This document shows, in pieces, positions 10,561 to 21,639 of a DNA stretch of 64,000 nucleotides (position 1 is the stretch's first letter; each line of letters starts with the position of its first letter). Source of the DNA: Pseudorasbora parva (taxonomy: Eukaryota > Chordata > Actinopteri > Cypriniformes > Gobionidae). Under the pieces are notes generated by a model. It was given only the letters and a program-made list of their open reading frames with translations. It did not search any database and was not told where the DNA came from. The stretch spans positions 19,599,793 to 19,663,792 of the forward strand of contig NC_090176.1 of assembly GCF_024679245.1 (NCBI RefSeq), given 5' to 3'. The translations under genes were made by a program, and so were the position numbers.

Positions 10561-11218
10561 GTGGCGTGTGCAGCGTTTTTTCAGTTGAGACGCTTTACTT
10601 GCTATGATACGGGAAATCCGCAGAAGCCTCACTAGTATCTAATTTCACAGATAGTTTGTTTTTGTATTGTTTCTCTATAAAAATCTTAATACAAAGTATT
10701 TGCTCTAGCTCTTGTTTTAAATTATTTTGTTATTTTATAATGCTTGTTACTGTCGTCTGTTGCCGTTGGACAAGCAGAGAATGTGGCAGTTGGTCGGTGT
10801 TGTATTTGTCCCGCCTCTCCTCTGGTGTGATTGGACTGCTGTGTAAAATGTGACAGTGATCAGCGCTGCGTTTTACCCAAAGTTGAACATTATTAAACTA
10901 TCAGGCGCCCGGTAAAAAAAAAAATTGAGCGCTCAGCGCGAAATAGACACTCAGCACCTTGTGAAGCTGCTGGTGTTTAAAAGCAATTGGAAAAATAAGC
11001 TAGCCTCTGGCTTTTGGGGACACATGGCCTTCTGCTCACCAAGGCTGCATTTATTTGAACACAAATACAGTAAAAAGAGTAATATTGTATCCATCTAGTT
11101 GTGATTTTGTTCATGCTTTTAGGATTTTTGTATATCCTTTCATGTTACGAACTATGTACTAAAAGCGTTTTTTCACCATGTTGAACGATCCCCGTTCACA
11201 TGGCTCATGAAAACATCT
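10561..11218. repeat. Diverged dispersed-repeat DNA
   Basis: 10561-10975 includes CAGCGTTTTTTCAGTTGAGACG, GTGATTGGACTGCTGTG and GAGCGCTCAGCGCGAAATAG, motifs of a fish repeat I remember only partly. At 11035-11085 CACCAAGGCTGCATTTATTTG and ATACAGTAAAAAGAGTAATA match the cyprinid CAAGGCTGCATTTATTTGAT repeat that recurs at 26866 and 51660. No coding potential is seen. Confidence 0.4.
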
Positions 11219-12200
11219 AAAAATTAGAGGTGACCCCATATAGTCGAAGATTTGATGCATTGATATGCGGAGCCGTATTTGACTACCGATCTCACGGTCA
11301 AATCTTTGCGGGTGTGATGAAACAAGGATCATACATTTTTCGCAATATGGGGGTGCTTAATATTTTAAAGGTGTGGTGCGGCACTGAGCTTCACGTCCGG
11401 GGTGTGCGACCCCTTTAAGGGGTTTTAACACACCTTTAAAATTCGAATACATCGTTTTAAATGAGTGTACCGTACACACACCGGCGTCGACATTCGGCTC
11501 CTGTCCGCGGCGACTCAGGAAGTTGTTTAAAATCCTGCCGTGCCACAGAGCGCCATCTCAAGGTTTTATATTAAATGTATATTATATTTCCCCTCAAATC
11601 GTCAATGTACATACTGATTTCACCCTGTGCTACAAGATACACACATCCTGCAGCTCTTCTGTCAGAAGTCAATTCAAAATTGAGCTTGCGGGTGTATAAT
11701 GTGCACGTCTGTGAGATACCTGAGGCGCGGCGCTGAGCTTTGCGTCCGGTGTGTGACCCCATTTAGGCACAATCGGCTTAAGAACGTGCATGTTAACGCA
11801 CACTCAGTGTTCTTTTCCTCTCTAGGCAGGTATTTTTTTAGGTTTATTTATCAGAATGTTCTTTTATATATTTGTGTGACGTTCTGTTTTTTGATCTCGA
11901 ATGATGAAACTTTTTACGAATGTTTATCCACCACATTACCTTTTATTTAAACCTAAATTAGAAAGCCATTGTCAGTTCGTCTGTCAGTTGGCAGGCAGTT
12001 TTGGTCGCTTTATTAAAAGTTGTTGCTGTGTGCAGTGTGTTAAGGAAAATTAAAAATAGTTTTACTCTCCTGCTGACTATAGTGTCATGCCCCCTCTCAA
12101 CCCATTCATACACACACAGATGATTCGACTCTCAGTCGACTATAGAAAGATTTAACAATTCTGATTCGAATGTGTAAATCCGTAGTCGAGGACAACCCGC
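11219..12200. mobile_element. Possible DNA transposon with ATAGTCGA ends
   Basis: The left side has GGTGACCCCATATAGTCGAA; read inversely, the right side has GGTTGTCCTCGACTACGG. These are weakly similar and could be diverged TIRs. Inside, a block of about 50 bp containing GCTGAGCTT, CGTCCGG and GTGTGYGACCCC is present twice (11366-11418 and 11709-11764). No TSD was established. Confidence 0.35.
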
Positions 12201-12679
12201 ATTTTTAGCATTGCTAAAAATGCTATATTATCATGCTAGGCCAGTATTGGCGATGTCACTTTAACACATCATGTGTGAATATAAACCCTTATATACATAG
12301 TATGAGTATCCTTACATAACTAACATTTCATTTACCAGCATTTAATTAAAATGCAGGCCGTGCTATAGTACATACGGATAGGTCAACACAATTAATAACT
12401 AATAGTTTGGACAGATTAAACAGTAACAGATACACAGCATAGAGATGACAACTACTTTAATAAATATCAACATAATATTTCTCAAATAGGAATATTTCTA
12501 CAATAATCCACTCCTTTGTGGTGCTTGACTGCAGTCGACACTAAACTGGCTTTACATGGAAAAGAGCTTTCTCCTTATGAGTTCCCCAAACAAAATGACA
12601 TACTATGGATTTGAATGAAGGCAGAGAATGAGTGTTTTGAGTGAAATATTGTTCTTACACTGTGGTGATGCTCTTGGAT
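12201..12679. other. Unassigned AT-rich sequence
   Basis: No gene or repeat terminus is recognised. Confidence 0.45.
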
Positions 12680-12765
12680 CTCTTGGAACCGCCTGGTGTT
12701 GAATCTGTGACCTTGCGGTTACCGGTCACCACACTACCACTTGTTTGGTTATTTACCACTTTTTA
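12680..12765 (-). repeat. Degenerate tRNA-like SINE head
   Basis: On the minus strand AGTGGTAGTGTGGTGACCGG followed by GGTAACCGCAAGGTCAC and AGATTCAACACC has the layout of a tRNA-derived SINE head. The B box is poor, so this is tentative. Confidence 0.35.
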
Positions 12766-12901
12766 TTCACTTCCTTTCAGTTCAGTAGCTCACCTCCCAA
12801 CTTTTTGAGCACAAGCATAAACATGACATGCTAAAAATGTAAATGGTTGCAGTTCATGAAACTTCATGAACATAGGCATAACATTTTAAAACCAGACACT
12901 T

Positions 12902-13213
12902 CCTTTACAAATGAGCATGATCAGATGATAATGGCATGCAAGGATGCATAAACCCTGCAGTTGAATTGTGAGGTATGAGGGGAAAAGTCTCAGATGAACT
13001 GTCCGTCATTTTGGTTTCTTTGCATTTAGGGGCATGGTGACAAAATTGAAGTGTTGAATTAGCATAGGTACATTCATTTTTATTATACTGCCCATGGCAA
13101 CCAGAGCCCCCAGTGACACGTACACATTTCACAAAGCAGTTTTTGGGTGTCTCACAGCATGAATATACCTCCTCTGGACACATCATCTGAATTTCACACT
13201 CACAGAGGAGTCA
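12902..13213 (-). CDS. Cysteine-rich open frame, unrecognised
   Basis: On the minus strand a frame of about 102 codons runs from just after a TGA near 13213 to a stop at 12902-12904; its first ATG pair is at about 13186. The N-terminal 60 residues hold about 13 cysteines (for example CPEEVYSCC, NCFVKC, SGCHGQYNKNEC, QFCHHAPKC), while the C-terminal part is Ser/Thr/Pro/His-rich. That cysteine density is unusual for random AT-rich DNA and would suit a small disulfide-bonded module. However, I recognise no family, see no signal peptide or convincing splice signals, and frames of this length arise by chance in the window. Treat it as a candidate only. Confidence 0.2.
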
Positions 13214-13414
13214 CTTCCATATTCATCTCTTGCATTAATTTGTTCCACGTGAGAGCATGCAGTTTCTCCCACTGAGGCGGCCAAGTATCTCACTTTCTCC
13301 GTCTTTGCAGTTCTTCATCTTAATAAATAGATTCATGTGCAAACTGTTATACACATTGAGATGAGAGGCAGTGGTCACAGCTACTGGCACCATGCTTGAT
13401 GACTGATAATCATA
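13214..13414. other. Unassigned sequence
   Basis: Short interval without recognised features. Confidence 0.4.
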
Positions 13415-13416
13415 TA

Positions 13417-13705
13417 TAACTCAGCAAAAAAGAGATAAAACGTCTCCTTTTAAGGATACAGAAAGATCATTTTGTAAATTCCAAATAAGTTTTACAGATC
13501 TTAATTGGAAAATATTTACACAATGTTTTTCATGTTTGTTCAATGAACCAAACTATTTGAGCACATGCATGCATAGTACAATCCCCTTAAGAGGCTAATA
13601 GATTACAAGCGGTGGAAATTAATATCACCGTTCCAGTAACTTAGGACATTAAAGAGACCTTTCTACTGACTCAAAAAACACCAGGAGAAAGATGCAGGCG
13701 TAATT
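13417..13705 (+). mobile_element. Tc1-like element, 5' end fragment
   Basis: ATATAACTCAGCAAAAAAGA at the left, then CAGATCTTAATTGG, TTTGTTCAATGAACCAAAC, AACTTAGGACATTAAAGAG and CTTTCTACTGACTC, matches the 5' end of the fish Tc1-like family that begins AACTCAGCAAAAAAAGAAACG. Homology stops just after the expected transposase start (AGAAAGATG near 13690), so only the terminus and leader remain. No other end was found. Confidence 0.7.
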
Positions 13706-14463
13706 CTCAGGCGATTTGCATAGACATAATATCTAGCAAACTAGCGAACATAACTAATAACGGGACAAGGAACACAATGAAAAAATAAATAAATAAAATA
13801 AACAGACTTAAACATAACCCTGACATGTGGAAGAGGGGAGTACAGCACTGACATCTCACAGCAAGAGCTAGCAAATATTTATTGGTCCATGAAATGGAGA
13901 TGCAGTAGAGGACTTAAAGCAGCTGGTGGGCATGCCATATACTGACTGAATGATATTTTATATTTATGTTGATATGCAAAATATACCTATTGGTATTCCA
14001 CAATGTCTATGTCTAACAACATATTTTGCATACTACATTTGGATCTTTCTTGTCTTCCTTGCATACATTAACCATTTATATTGTGTTGATACATTTTTGA
14101 TTTTAAGTATTTAATTTATATAGAGCTAAAGCATAACATTTAAACGTACATAAAACACAATTTTGCTGCGTTGTAAGCATTGGTATTTTCTTCAAGAAAC
14201 GCTAATCTAGTTCTCCATGCTTCTTTACGACCATTGATGTAATGTATCACATTTATTCATTTGTACATTGGTATATTTTCTAGCAGAAGATTAATTACTT
14301 CATATTCGTAATAGGCTTCATTAGAATAATGTGGAATTTAAAAACAGCTTCTACTCTATAACATACAAACACAATCAGACACGGTAACAATACTGTACCA
14401 CTAATTACACTGAAATAGAACAAAAAAGGTACATTCTTTAATAATACGTTCAACTAGAGTCTT
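13706..14463. other. Unassigned AT-rich sequence
   Basis: Poly-AT-rich with short AAAT runs near 13790. No gene or transposon end is seen. Confidence 0.45.
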
Positions 14464-14893
14464 AGTCCTCATCAGCTTCCAGCATATTCCTTAAAAAATC
14501 CAAATGATCCGCAGAAGAAATTCCACTCCGGACCATTACAAAGCCCATAAAAGACAGGCTAAGTTTAACTTTCTTAGCTGATCTCTGCATAAAAAGGGTG
14601 CTTTCCAATTTTTTGCCTCAGGGACATTCAAAGAAATGTGCTTCTGAGATAATGGCACTGAGAATCAGTACAGTAAGAAGGTTTCGATAGACGAGTATTT
14701 TAGCAAAGGGTGAAAGAGAGTGTAAGAGCCCGTCGGAAAATTCCTTTAAATTATCTGCGATAAAAGATATCATGTAACTTTTGTCACACGTGAGAAACTT
14801 TTTTTTCACTGGGCGTGAATGTCCACAAAAGATGCTTGACGCAGAAGTGCGATGAAATGGGGCCCCTTCCTCATTCCAGTAAAATCATTAAAT
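14464..14893 (-). CDS. Candidate frame with one internal TGA, unrecognised
   Basis: On the minus strand one reading frame is open for about 88 codons from 14893, is interrupted by a single TGA at about 14618 (context FECP-TGA-GKKLEST), then continues 52 codons to TAA at 14464, ending SADHLDFLRNMLEADED. The second part reads like a protein C-terminus with acidic residues. Possible explanations are chance, a pseudogene with one stop, or (least likely) read-through or selenocysteine decoding. I saw no SECIS-like structure and no family match, so this is only a note for checking. Confidence 0.15.
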
Positions 14894-15634
14894 AAAATGC
14901 AACCAAATACTCCCTTATTTCCAATATAGCCTACATTCAATAATATGCAGCTGCAATTTTGATTTATTGGTTAAAAGTTGTATATGCAGATTTGCTCAAA
15001 AGTAAGAATCATATCAACATACCATTACATATAAAAATACTACACAATATTTATGTAATTATCCATTTATGTTATTTATTTTTCAATTAATCGTTCACTG
15101 CCTCTGAAACCCAAGTTAACCCCAGAACCATTCTCTACTCTCACGCATAAAAACAACAACAACAACAACAACAATAATTAAGTTAATTAATAAAATAAAG
15201 CACAAATTAGATGAGGTTGTTGCCCCAGAAGACATATCTCCATCCCCAGCTTCCTGTCACCCAGCCGTGACAATAAAATTGAAAAACTGAAGCACAGATC
15301 TCCACAGTCACAAATCCCAAATGATTCCATTCGATTGTATGCAAATGCACTGAAGTCTGGACACATGTTTCATTGTTTTAGTTTATGATAGTAAACCAGA
15401 ACCTTAAAACAAACTGAAAGGCAAATAGACACTTTTCTACAGGATCCCACTGTCTGCTACTTCTCATCGACCTAGTATTGACAAGTCCATAACTGTTGGC
15501 AATGATAGATATGAATATTGATAACGTGTGCTTAATGAAGCTGTAATTCAACATGTATGTCTACACATGACGCAATGCTTGCGTCAATGCAAAGGTCGTT
15601 GAGTTTCAGATGTGGAAGTAATGGCAGGTGCTGC
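14894..15634. other. Unassigned sequence with a short (CAA)n
   Basis: It contains ACAACAACAACAACAACAAC near 15154. No gene is recognised. Confidence 0.45.
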
Positions 15635-15639
15635 CTTTC

Positions 15640-16860
15640 ACAGTGTTCCCCCTCCACCTCATCTCCTGGATGTTATGTAAATAGCACTGTACAGGTCAAG
15701 TTAACCAAGAATTACACAATGAAAGATCTGCTTCAGTATTTGTAGATTATTTTTTTGTTTCTATGATCAGCATTGCATATGTTTCATTGGCAAAACATTC
15801 AATATTCAAATAGTCAATGTTTAACAGTGTTGACCCTTCTTCATAACTTCAATTCACTGCAATTCACTCCGCTTCTAGGCCAAATCTTGACTGATGGCAA
15901 TCCATACTCGGTTTTACTAGTGCTTAGAGTTGATTACAATTTGTGGGCTCCTGCCCAGGTTCTCTATAGCATTGAGATCCAAGGAACTGCCTGGCCACAG
16001 ATCCAAAATTTCAAATGTAATAATCTCAGAGTCACTTCATTATCACTCTTGCCTTTTGACATGGTGCTCAATCATGCTGTAAAATGCACGGTTCGTCACC
16101 AAATTGCTCTTGGATCGTTGGGAGAACTTGCTCTTGCAGGACGTGTTGAAACCATTCTTTATTCATGGCAGTGCTTTTGGGCAGAATTGTAAGAGAGAGC
16201 CCACTTCCTTGGATAAAAAGCAGCCCCACACATGGATGGTGGCAGGATGTTTCACTGTTGGCATGACACAGGATTCACAGTAGCTTTCACATTTTCTTCT
16301 CCAGACAATCGATTTTCCAGATGTCCCAATCAGTCGAAAGGGAGCTTCATCAGAGAAAATAACTTTGCACCAGTTTTCTGCTGTCCAATCCTTCTACTTC
16401 CTGCAGAATTTCAGCCTGTCATTGATGTTTTTCTTGGAGAGACATGGCTTCTCTGCTGCCCTTCTTGACTAGGCTATAGTCCAAAAGTCTTCACCTCACT
16501 GTGAGATACACTCACATTCACTTCCTGGCAATGTCGAGTAGGGACATGATTTAATAGCTGACTTCTCAGAAGGAGAGCCCTGGTGCTGTCTGGACACCTA
16601 AAGCCTTCTTCACTACAGTTGAACCTTTCTCCTTGAAGTCCTTGATGATCTGGTAAATGTTTCTTTAAAGTACAATATTCTTTGCAGCTATTTCCTTGCA
16701 AGTGAGGCCATTTTGATGCAATGCAATAATAGCTAACCGTTCCAAACACAAGGATTGGAAGCACTTCTTCCCTTATTTTATCGTGAGATAAAACGTGACT
16801 TGAGTAGCAAAAAAAAACAAAAAAAAAACAGTTGGAGGACCATCAGCCTTGTCAGTTGGT
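15640..16860 (-). mobile_element. Tc1-like transposon, second family, minus strand
   Basis: A near full-length but heavily mutated Tc1-like unit whose transposase relic occupies 15821-16750. Flanking sequence on the left (CAGTGTTCCCCCTCCACCTC at 15640) resembles the outer end of this family, but the two ends could not be matched exactly as TIRs and no TA duplication was confirmed, so the limits are approximate. Confidence 0.6.
15821..16750 (-). pseudogene. Tc1/mariner transposase pseudogene, nearly full-length
   Basis: Read on the minus strand, translation in shifting frames follows a fish Tc1 transposase from end to end. There is an N-terminal HTH part (AIIALHQNGLTCKEIAAKN, then IYQIIKDFKEKGSTVVKKA), the first catalytic block FSDEAPFRL (Asp codon 16349-16351), SGKSIVWRRK, HVWGCFLSKEVGSLTI, AMNKEWFQHVLQEQ, LPTIQEQFGDEPC, the second block QHD followed by a stop instead of Gly (Asp codon 16071-16073), DLNAIENLW carrying the third acidic residue, EPTNCNQL, and a C-terminal KKGQHC with stop at 15821-15823. 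Two Asp and the Glu codon survive, but several stops and frameshifts abolish the protein. Active relatives cut and paste at TA dinucleotides. Confidence 0.9.
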
Positions 16861-16957
16861 TCTCCTGGCGTGAGTTTTGATTTACGGGAAGAAAAAAAGG
16901 GGGGAAAAAAGAATATGGGTGATCTTTCTCAATACTTTCGTGGCATGTTTGTGGCTG

Positions 16958-18040
16958 TTAAAGGGGTGATATGAATTCCCTTGAGCTTTTTATATATAAA
17001 AGGGCATGGTAACATAAGATTATTCTGTACGTTTCAGAGCTGAAAATATCCTTTTTAGTCAAAGAAAAGCTTTTATAGACAGTAGGCCCAGAAAACGATC
17101 GTGTACTTCATCCTTATGTCATCTCACGATGAAACACCGCCTCTACAACATGTCTTATTCAGTAACCCCGCCCACAGACTCATGGACGTGATCGGCTTGC
17201 GCTAGCCAGCAGCAATAAACATGCAAAGAAGATAGCAAGATATTGTGTAAGAACACAGTCGCTGCATAAGCCTCCTTCTTATCATAATATTAGGAATGTG
17301 TGATACTTCATTTATTTTTAACAAAGGTCCAGCTCATGTGGAGAAGACATGGACATGTGTTCACTTCATTTCACTGCCTCAAGCTTCAAGTGCTGGATTG
17401 GCAGACACAATGTTGTGCCTTCTATATTGGCTATGACAGGAATGGTGGAACAAACTTATGTGAGTAAAACATCTTTTATACGTAGTAATAGTAGTCCGGG
17501 GGCTGTGTGTTTGGGCTGTGTACCAAAAGTACGCCATCGGCAGAAATTCTTTCTTGATCTGGTTGTGCACGTGTGTGTGTGCGCGTGCAGTTCGCACTTA
17601 TATCAACCGATCGTGCGGGCCATGTAATACAGAAATAACATTCCAATCAATCGTGGGTGGATGAGAAATAAATAATTGTGTTTGCTTGATAAAGACGTTT
17701 GCCCTATGCCCTATGGTCAAGAGAATCTTTGCAGTTGTCGCTTTCAAAACAATCCGTCCCTTATGTGAACTGACACTGGGGCATAGATATGACAGCGGAG
17801 CTGAAGGTCATTAAATATGCAAATCATCTCCAATCCTAGGCATGGGCGTTTACTTCCAAGTCTCCATTTCAGCATGCCCATCAAAACCAGCGTTCAGAAG
17901 GCAGCCTTAAAACCAGTGTAGTAAATAGCCTATTACTTACTAGTTATGATGTTTTTGAATGTAAAAACCAAACAAACGTCATTAGTTGACCTCAGACAAC
18001 AGTATATAAAAAAAAAAAAGCCAGTTCATGACACCTTTAA
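16958..18040. mobile_element. TTAA-flanked element, AGGGGTGATATG family (Kolobok/T2-like)
   Basis: Left end AGGGGTGATATGAA from 16962; inverse of right end AGGTGTCATGAACTGG. TTAA is at 16958-16961 and 18037-18040. The length of about 1.08 kb and its ends resemble the element at 1422-2095. A THAP C-terminal half is encoded inside at 17349. Other subterminal motifs (CACCGCCTCTACAACATG, CAGTAACCCCGCCCACAGAC) are typical of such cyprinid repeats. Confidence 0.75.
17331..17475 (+). pseudogene. C-terminal half of a THAP domain (transposon-encoded)
   Basis: In the frame through ATG 17349 the translation is CGEDMDMCSLHFTASSFKCW, then IGRHNVVPSILAMTG. CSLHF supplies the second zinc pair (C-x2-H), and VVPSI occupies the place of the AVPTF box that closes a THAP domain. 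The first zinc pair is not in this frame upstream, which fits a second exon of a spliced THAP gene. The fragment sits inside the TTAA element 16958-18040 and complements the N-terminal half in the related element at 1704, so both probably derive from one family of autonomous elements. It continues open to about 17627, but that part is not recognised. Confidence 0.6.
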
Positions 18041-18538
18041 GTTTCAGCTATAGAAGCATGCATCATTTAGTTGGTAAAGCCTGCTCAATCCAGTTGGCTA
18101 TCATGGGTATCACATCAGAGGCAGCCCAATCAAGAGTTTTGGGATTGTGTGGGCTCCGACGTGATCGGGAGCAATACAATAATCATGATGATGCCACACA
18201 ATTGGGGACTTTTTGGACCAAAAGTTGTTTGTGACAAGCATTGAATCGGGCCACGCAGCCTGATCGCTTCGGGGTGCAAATCGGGCTCAAAACCAGGGTA
18301 AAAATCTTCAAGTATGTGGCCAGGCTCAGCTGGTCATTTTGTGCTAGGGCCATAAAACTGTGAAATTTTTGTTTTTGTGATGAAGGCAAATGAAGCTTAC
18401 TCTCATCTTCTAACACTTTATTTTGATGCTCCCAACATACATTCTACTGACTATAAGTAACTTTGCAAGCACATGGCAACTTTTTCTTCTATTCGTAACC
18501 TAAAAGTCTACTGAGAGTCTGGTGAGAGTTAGATGACA
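18041..18538. other. Unassigned sequence
   Basis: No gene or repeat end is recognised, although 18060-18400 is less AT-rich than its surroundings. Confidence 0.4.
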
Positions 18539-18540
18539 TA

Positions 18541-19516
18541 TACACTCACCAAAAGGATTATTAGGAACACCTGTTCAATTTCTCATTAATGCAATTATCT
18601 AATCAACCAATCACATGGCAGTTGCTTAAATACATTTAGTGGTGTGGTCCTGGTCAAGACAATCTCCTGAACTCCAAACTTAATGTCAGAATGGGAAAGA
18701 AAGGGGATTTAAGCAATTTTGAGCGTAGCATGGTTGCTGGTGCCAGATGGGCCAGTCTGAGTATTTCACAATCTGCTCAGTTACTGGAATTTTCATGCGC
18801 AACCATTTATAGGGTTTCCAATGAATGGTGTGAAAAGGGAAAAACATCCAGTATGCTGCAGTCCTGTGGGCGAAAATGCGTTGTTGATGCTAGAGGTCAG
18901 AGGAGAATGGGCCGACTGATTCAAGCTCATAGAAGAGCAAATTTGACTGAAATAACTACTCGTTACAAACGAGGTATGCAGCAAAGCATTTGTGAAGCCA
19001 CAACACGCACAACCTTGATGCGGATGGGCTACAACAGCAGATGACCCCACCGGGTACCACTCATCTCCACTACAAATAGGAAAACGAGGCTACAATTTGC
19101 ACAAGCTCACCAAAATTGGACAGTTGAAGACTGGAAAATTTGTTCCTGGTCTGGTTAGTCTCGATTTCTGTTGACCATCTCATTCAGATGGTAGAGTCAG
19201 AATTTGGCGTTTACAGAATGAGAACATGGATCCATCATTGTGCAGGCTGGTGGTGGTGGTGTAATGGTGTGGGGGATGTTTTCTTGGCACACTTTAGGCC
19301 CCTTAGTGCCAATTGGGCATCGTTTAAATGCCATGGCCTACCTGAGCATTGTTTCTGACCATGTCCATCCCTTTATGACCACCATGTACCCATCCTCTGA
19401 TGGCTACTTCCAGCAGGATAATGCACCATGTCAAAGGGTTGCTCGAATCATTTCAAATTGGTTTCTTGAACATGACAATGAGTTCACTATACTAAAATGG
19501 CCCTCACAGCCTCTAA
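18541..19516 (+). mobile_element. Tc1-like transposon, 3'-truncated
   Basis: The 5' end TACACTCACCAAAAGGATTA followed by TTAGGAACACCTGTTCAA is the terminus of a known fish Tc1 family. A transposase relic follows. Homology stops at about 19516, before the last third of the transposase and the 3' TIR, so the element was cut by a deletion or later rearrangement. A TA at 18541-18542 fits the target site. Confidence 0.85.
18691..19516 (+). pseudogene. Tc1 transposase pseudogene, 3'-truncated
   Basis: The frame opens at ATG 18691 (MGKKGDLSNFERSMVAGAR) with the paired HTH DNA-binding region to about residue 110 (TRTTLMRMGYNSR). A TGA at about 19042 replaces the expected Arg codon. In the same frame RVPLISTTNRK, QFAQAHQNWTVEDW follows, but the first catalytic block WSDESRF reads WSG-stop-SRF, so the first Asp and the following Glu are lost. 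After shifts, GGGGVMVWGMFSWHTLGPLV and YFQQDNAPCQ are recognisable, with the second Asp kept (19417-19419). The sequence ends near EFTILKWPSQP, so the final catalytic Glu region is absent. It is certainly inactive. Confidence 0.9.
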
Positions 19517-20345
19517 CACTTTGCTTTTTCAGAGTTTCTTATTTTAGAAAAACGGAAAGATAAATCCTTTTCCAGCTGTATTACCCATCATGTGCACGCA
19601 GAAAGTTGATCTAAATCCCCATTTCTTTTGTCCAGTAGCTACAGGGAGTAAACACAGCTGGAAATCAAACTCCAACATTTGAGGAATAAAGAGCTTTGGT
19701 TGCTCAAAAAAGGCAGCCAGAGGCAAATAAGTATTACTATAGAGTTGTGGGCTATTTCACATCAACCAACATGTCCATCTCCCCTTACCCAAATACAAAA
19801 TAGAGGGAGAAGGATAGTTAACCAAATTATGATGCATAGTTACCCATCATATTACGAAATCAATACAGTGCACAGAAAGACATGGCTGATTGGGATCAAT
19901 AGCTGTCCTCTCTCTCAATTAATCTATCTGTCATTCCACACCATTAGCAGAGATCATTCAATAAAAGCGCAGGAATAGATTTGTTCATGCTCAGTGTTAA
20001 ACTAATAATAATTTAAGAGTGAAAGAGAAAAAGGAGACCAAATGCTGATCTGTATCTTAGTGATGTAAGCATGAAAAATGGTGGGAAAAATCCTTACGGA
20101 AAAAAACACATAATAATCAGCTTAATTGTTCAAATAACACTGTAAACTCTAAAAAAATAAGGGATACACCTCTCTACAGTCTGATTGCAGTACCAGTTTT
20201 GGCCACAATCTTACAATTCCTATAAGTGCTAATAAGTGCTGAATGTTCTAATCACACCGGTGTGATCGTACGATCCAGGGACTAGCCAAGATTGATCACA
20301 CCGATGTGATCATATGTGTGAAAGGGTTAAGATGAATCACTTGTT
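19517..20345. other. Mostly unassigned sequence; palindromic repeat end near 20250
   Basis: 20246-20335 holds TCACACCGGTGTGATCGTAC and TGATCACACCGATGTGATCA, followed by GTGTGAAAGGGTTAA. This looks like one end of a TTAA-type repeat (inverse TTAACCCTTTCACAC). The rest is unrecognised. Confidence 0.4.
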
Positions 20346-20349
20346 GTAT

Positions 20350-20405
20350 TCTTCACTTTTAAGTCACATTGGACAAAGCACCTGCTAAATGAATTTATTA
20401 CATTT
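20350..20405 (+). repeat. Fish SINE/LINE tail core
   Basis: AAGTCACATTGGACAAAGCA followed by CCTGCTAAATGAATTTATTA resembles the tail recalled as GTCGCTTTGGATAAAAGCG TCTGCTAAATG. It is the inverse orientation of the copy at 10470. Confidence 0.55.
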
Positions 20406-21614
20406 CCCAAATAGGGTGCAAGTGTGAGCAATAGTTATAAAAATGTTCTCTACCAATGCACCATTTGATTGTCAATATTATTTTATATTCCACATTCACT
20501 TCCTTTCATATGTGTATGACACCCTAGACATCACATCAATCTTCCAGGTCTCAGTGGGCATTTTATCTATTAGAAAAAGCACACTGTACATGTAGCCCAC
20601 ATCTGTGAACTCTGAGCCTTTAATATAGCTTCCCTCTTAATATGATGAATTAGAGCTCTTCAACCATTAATTTGTTAGCATTGTGTTAGGATCAATGTGG
20701 AATGGCTAAATGGGCACAGGCACAAGGAGAGACGGCAAGAGAGAGAGCGAGAGAGAGGTCATTGGTCCTCCACATTATCATGCAACACACAAATGGTTAG
20801 GGCGTGTCACAGCCCTCTCAATCACCCTCACTCCTCGCTGGCTTTCTTCACTGTCACGGCTGTAAATCAGCATGAGGAGTAAAGCAGAAGGCTGGAGCAC
20901 ACCCAGAGGATCTATGGGCTCCACAGGGGACATTTTCATTAGCACTATTGGTTCCTCTGAAAACATTATGTCTTTCAAGGCTGCCAAAGACTTAAATACA
21001 TGTTGACTCGAAAGCACAACGTGTTATACTTAACTTTAATTGAAGTAAATGCCCTGCCATGCCCTTTTTTCTTTATGAAAACAGCAGCTAAATGCTTGTC
21101 TTACATGGGTGGAGCAATTTATTTTACAGGCTATACTAAAAATATACCTGCAATTCTTTGCTTCTAGAAAAAGATGTGCCAGCAGTAATAGTATGTGAAG
21201 TAATCAAGAAAAGTCAAGAATTTGTCTAAAGCTAGCGTAGTGGTCCCTATTAATGCAGTTTTAATTACATCACTCAAGATTCAATCTTTTAGTACAGTCA
21301 TTAAACATTTTAAAATGGAATATATAATCAATTTTACTTAAAAATAAATAAAAATGTTGCACATGTAACTTAATGCAGTTAGCAAGTCTAGTGCATCTTT
21401 ATGAAAAACAATTAGCCTACAAAAAAGAATAGTGGAACACAGAAGCACCTGAATATGTCCTAAAACGTCTACTTTTGAATGAAGCTGACTGATTCAAACC
21501 CAGAAAAGATATGCTTCAATTTGTTCTCATTGATTAAAACATAAAAAGGAGTGTACTGAAGCAAGGTAATTATTTTATGCTAGAGAAGGGCCAGATCTGG
21601 CTAGTCTGTTTACA
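20406..21614. other. Unassigned sequence
   Basis: A short GA-rich run lies at 20727-20757. No gene, long repeat or transposon end is recognised. Confidence 0.45.
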
Positions 21615-21639
21615 TTTTTTTTTTTTTTTTTTTTTTTTT
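21615..21639. repeat. Poly-T tract
   Basis: Run of 25 T residues. Confidence 0.9.

Noticed and set aside
11219..12200. Confident hAT call from ATAGTCGA ends
   Set aside because: Ends match only weakly and no TSD could be aligned, so it was kept as a possible element only.
15773..16192. 139-aa plus-strand open frame
   Set aside because: It is antisense to the Tc1 transposase pseudogene at 15821-16750, whose residues are recognisable on the minus strand.
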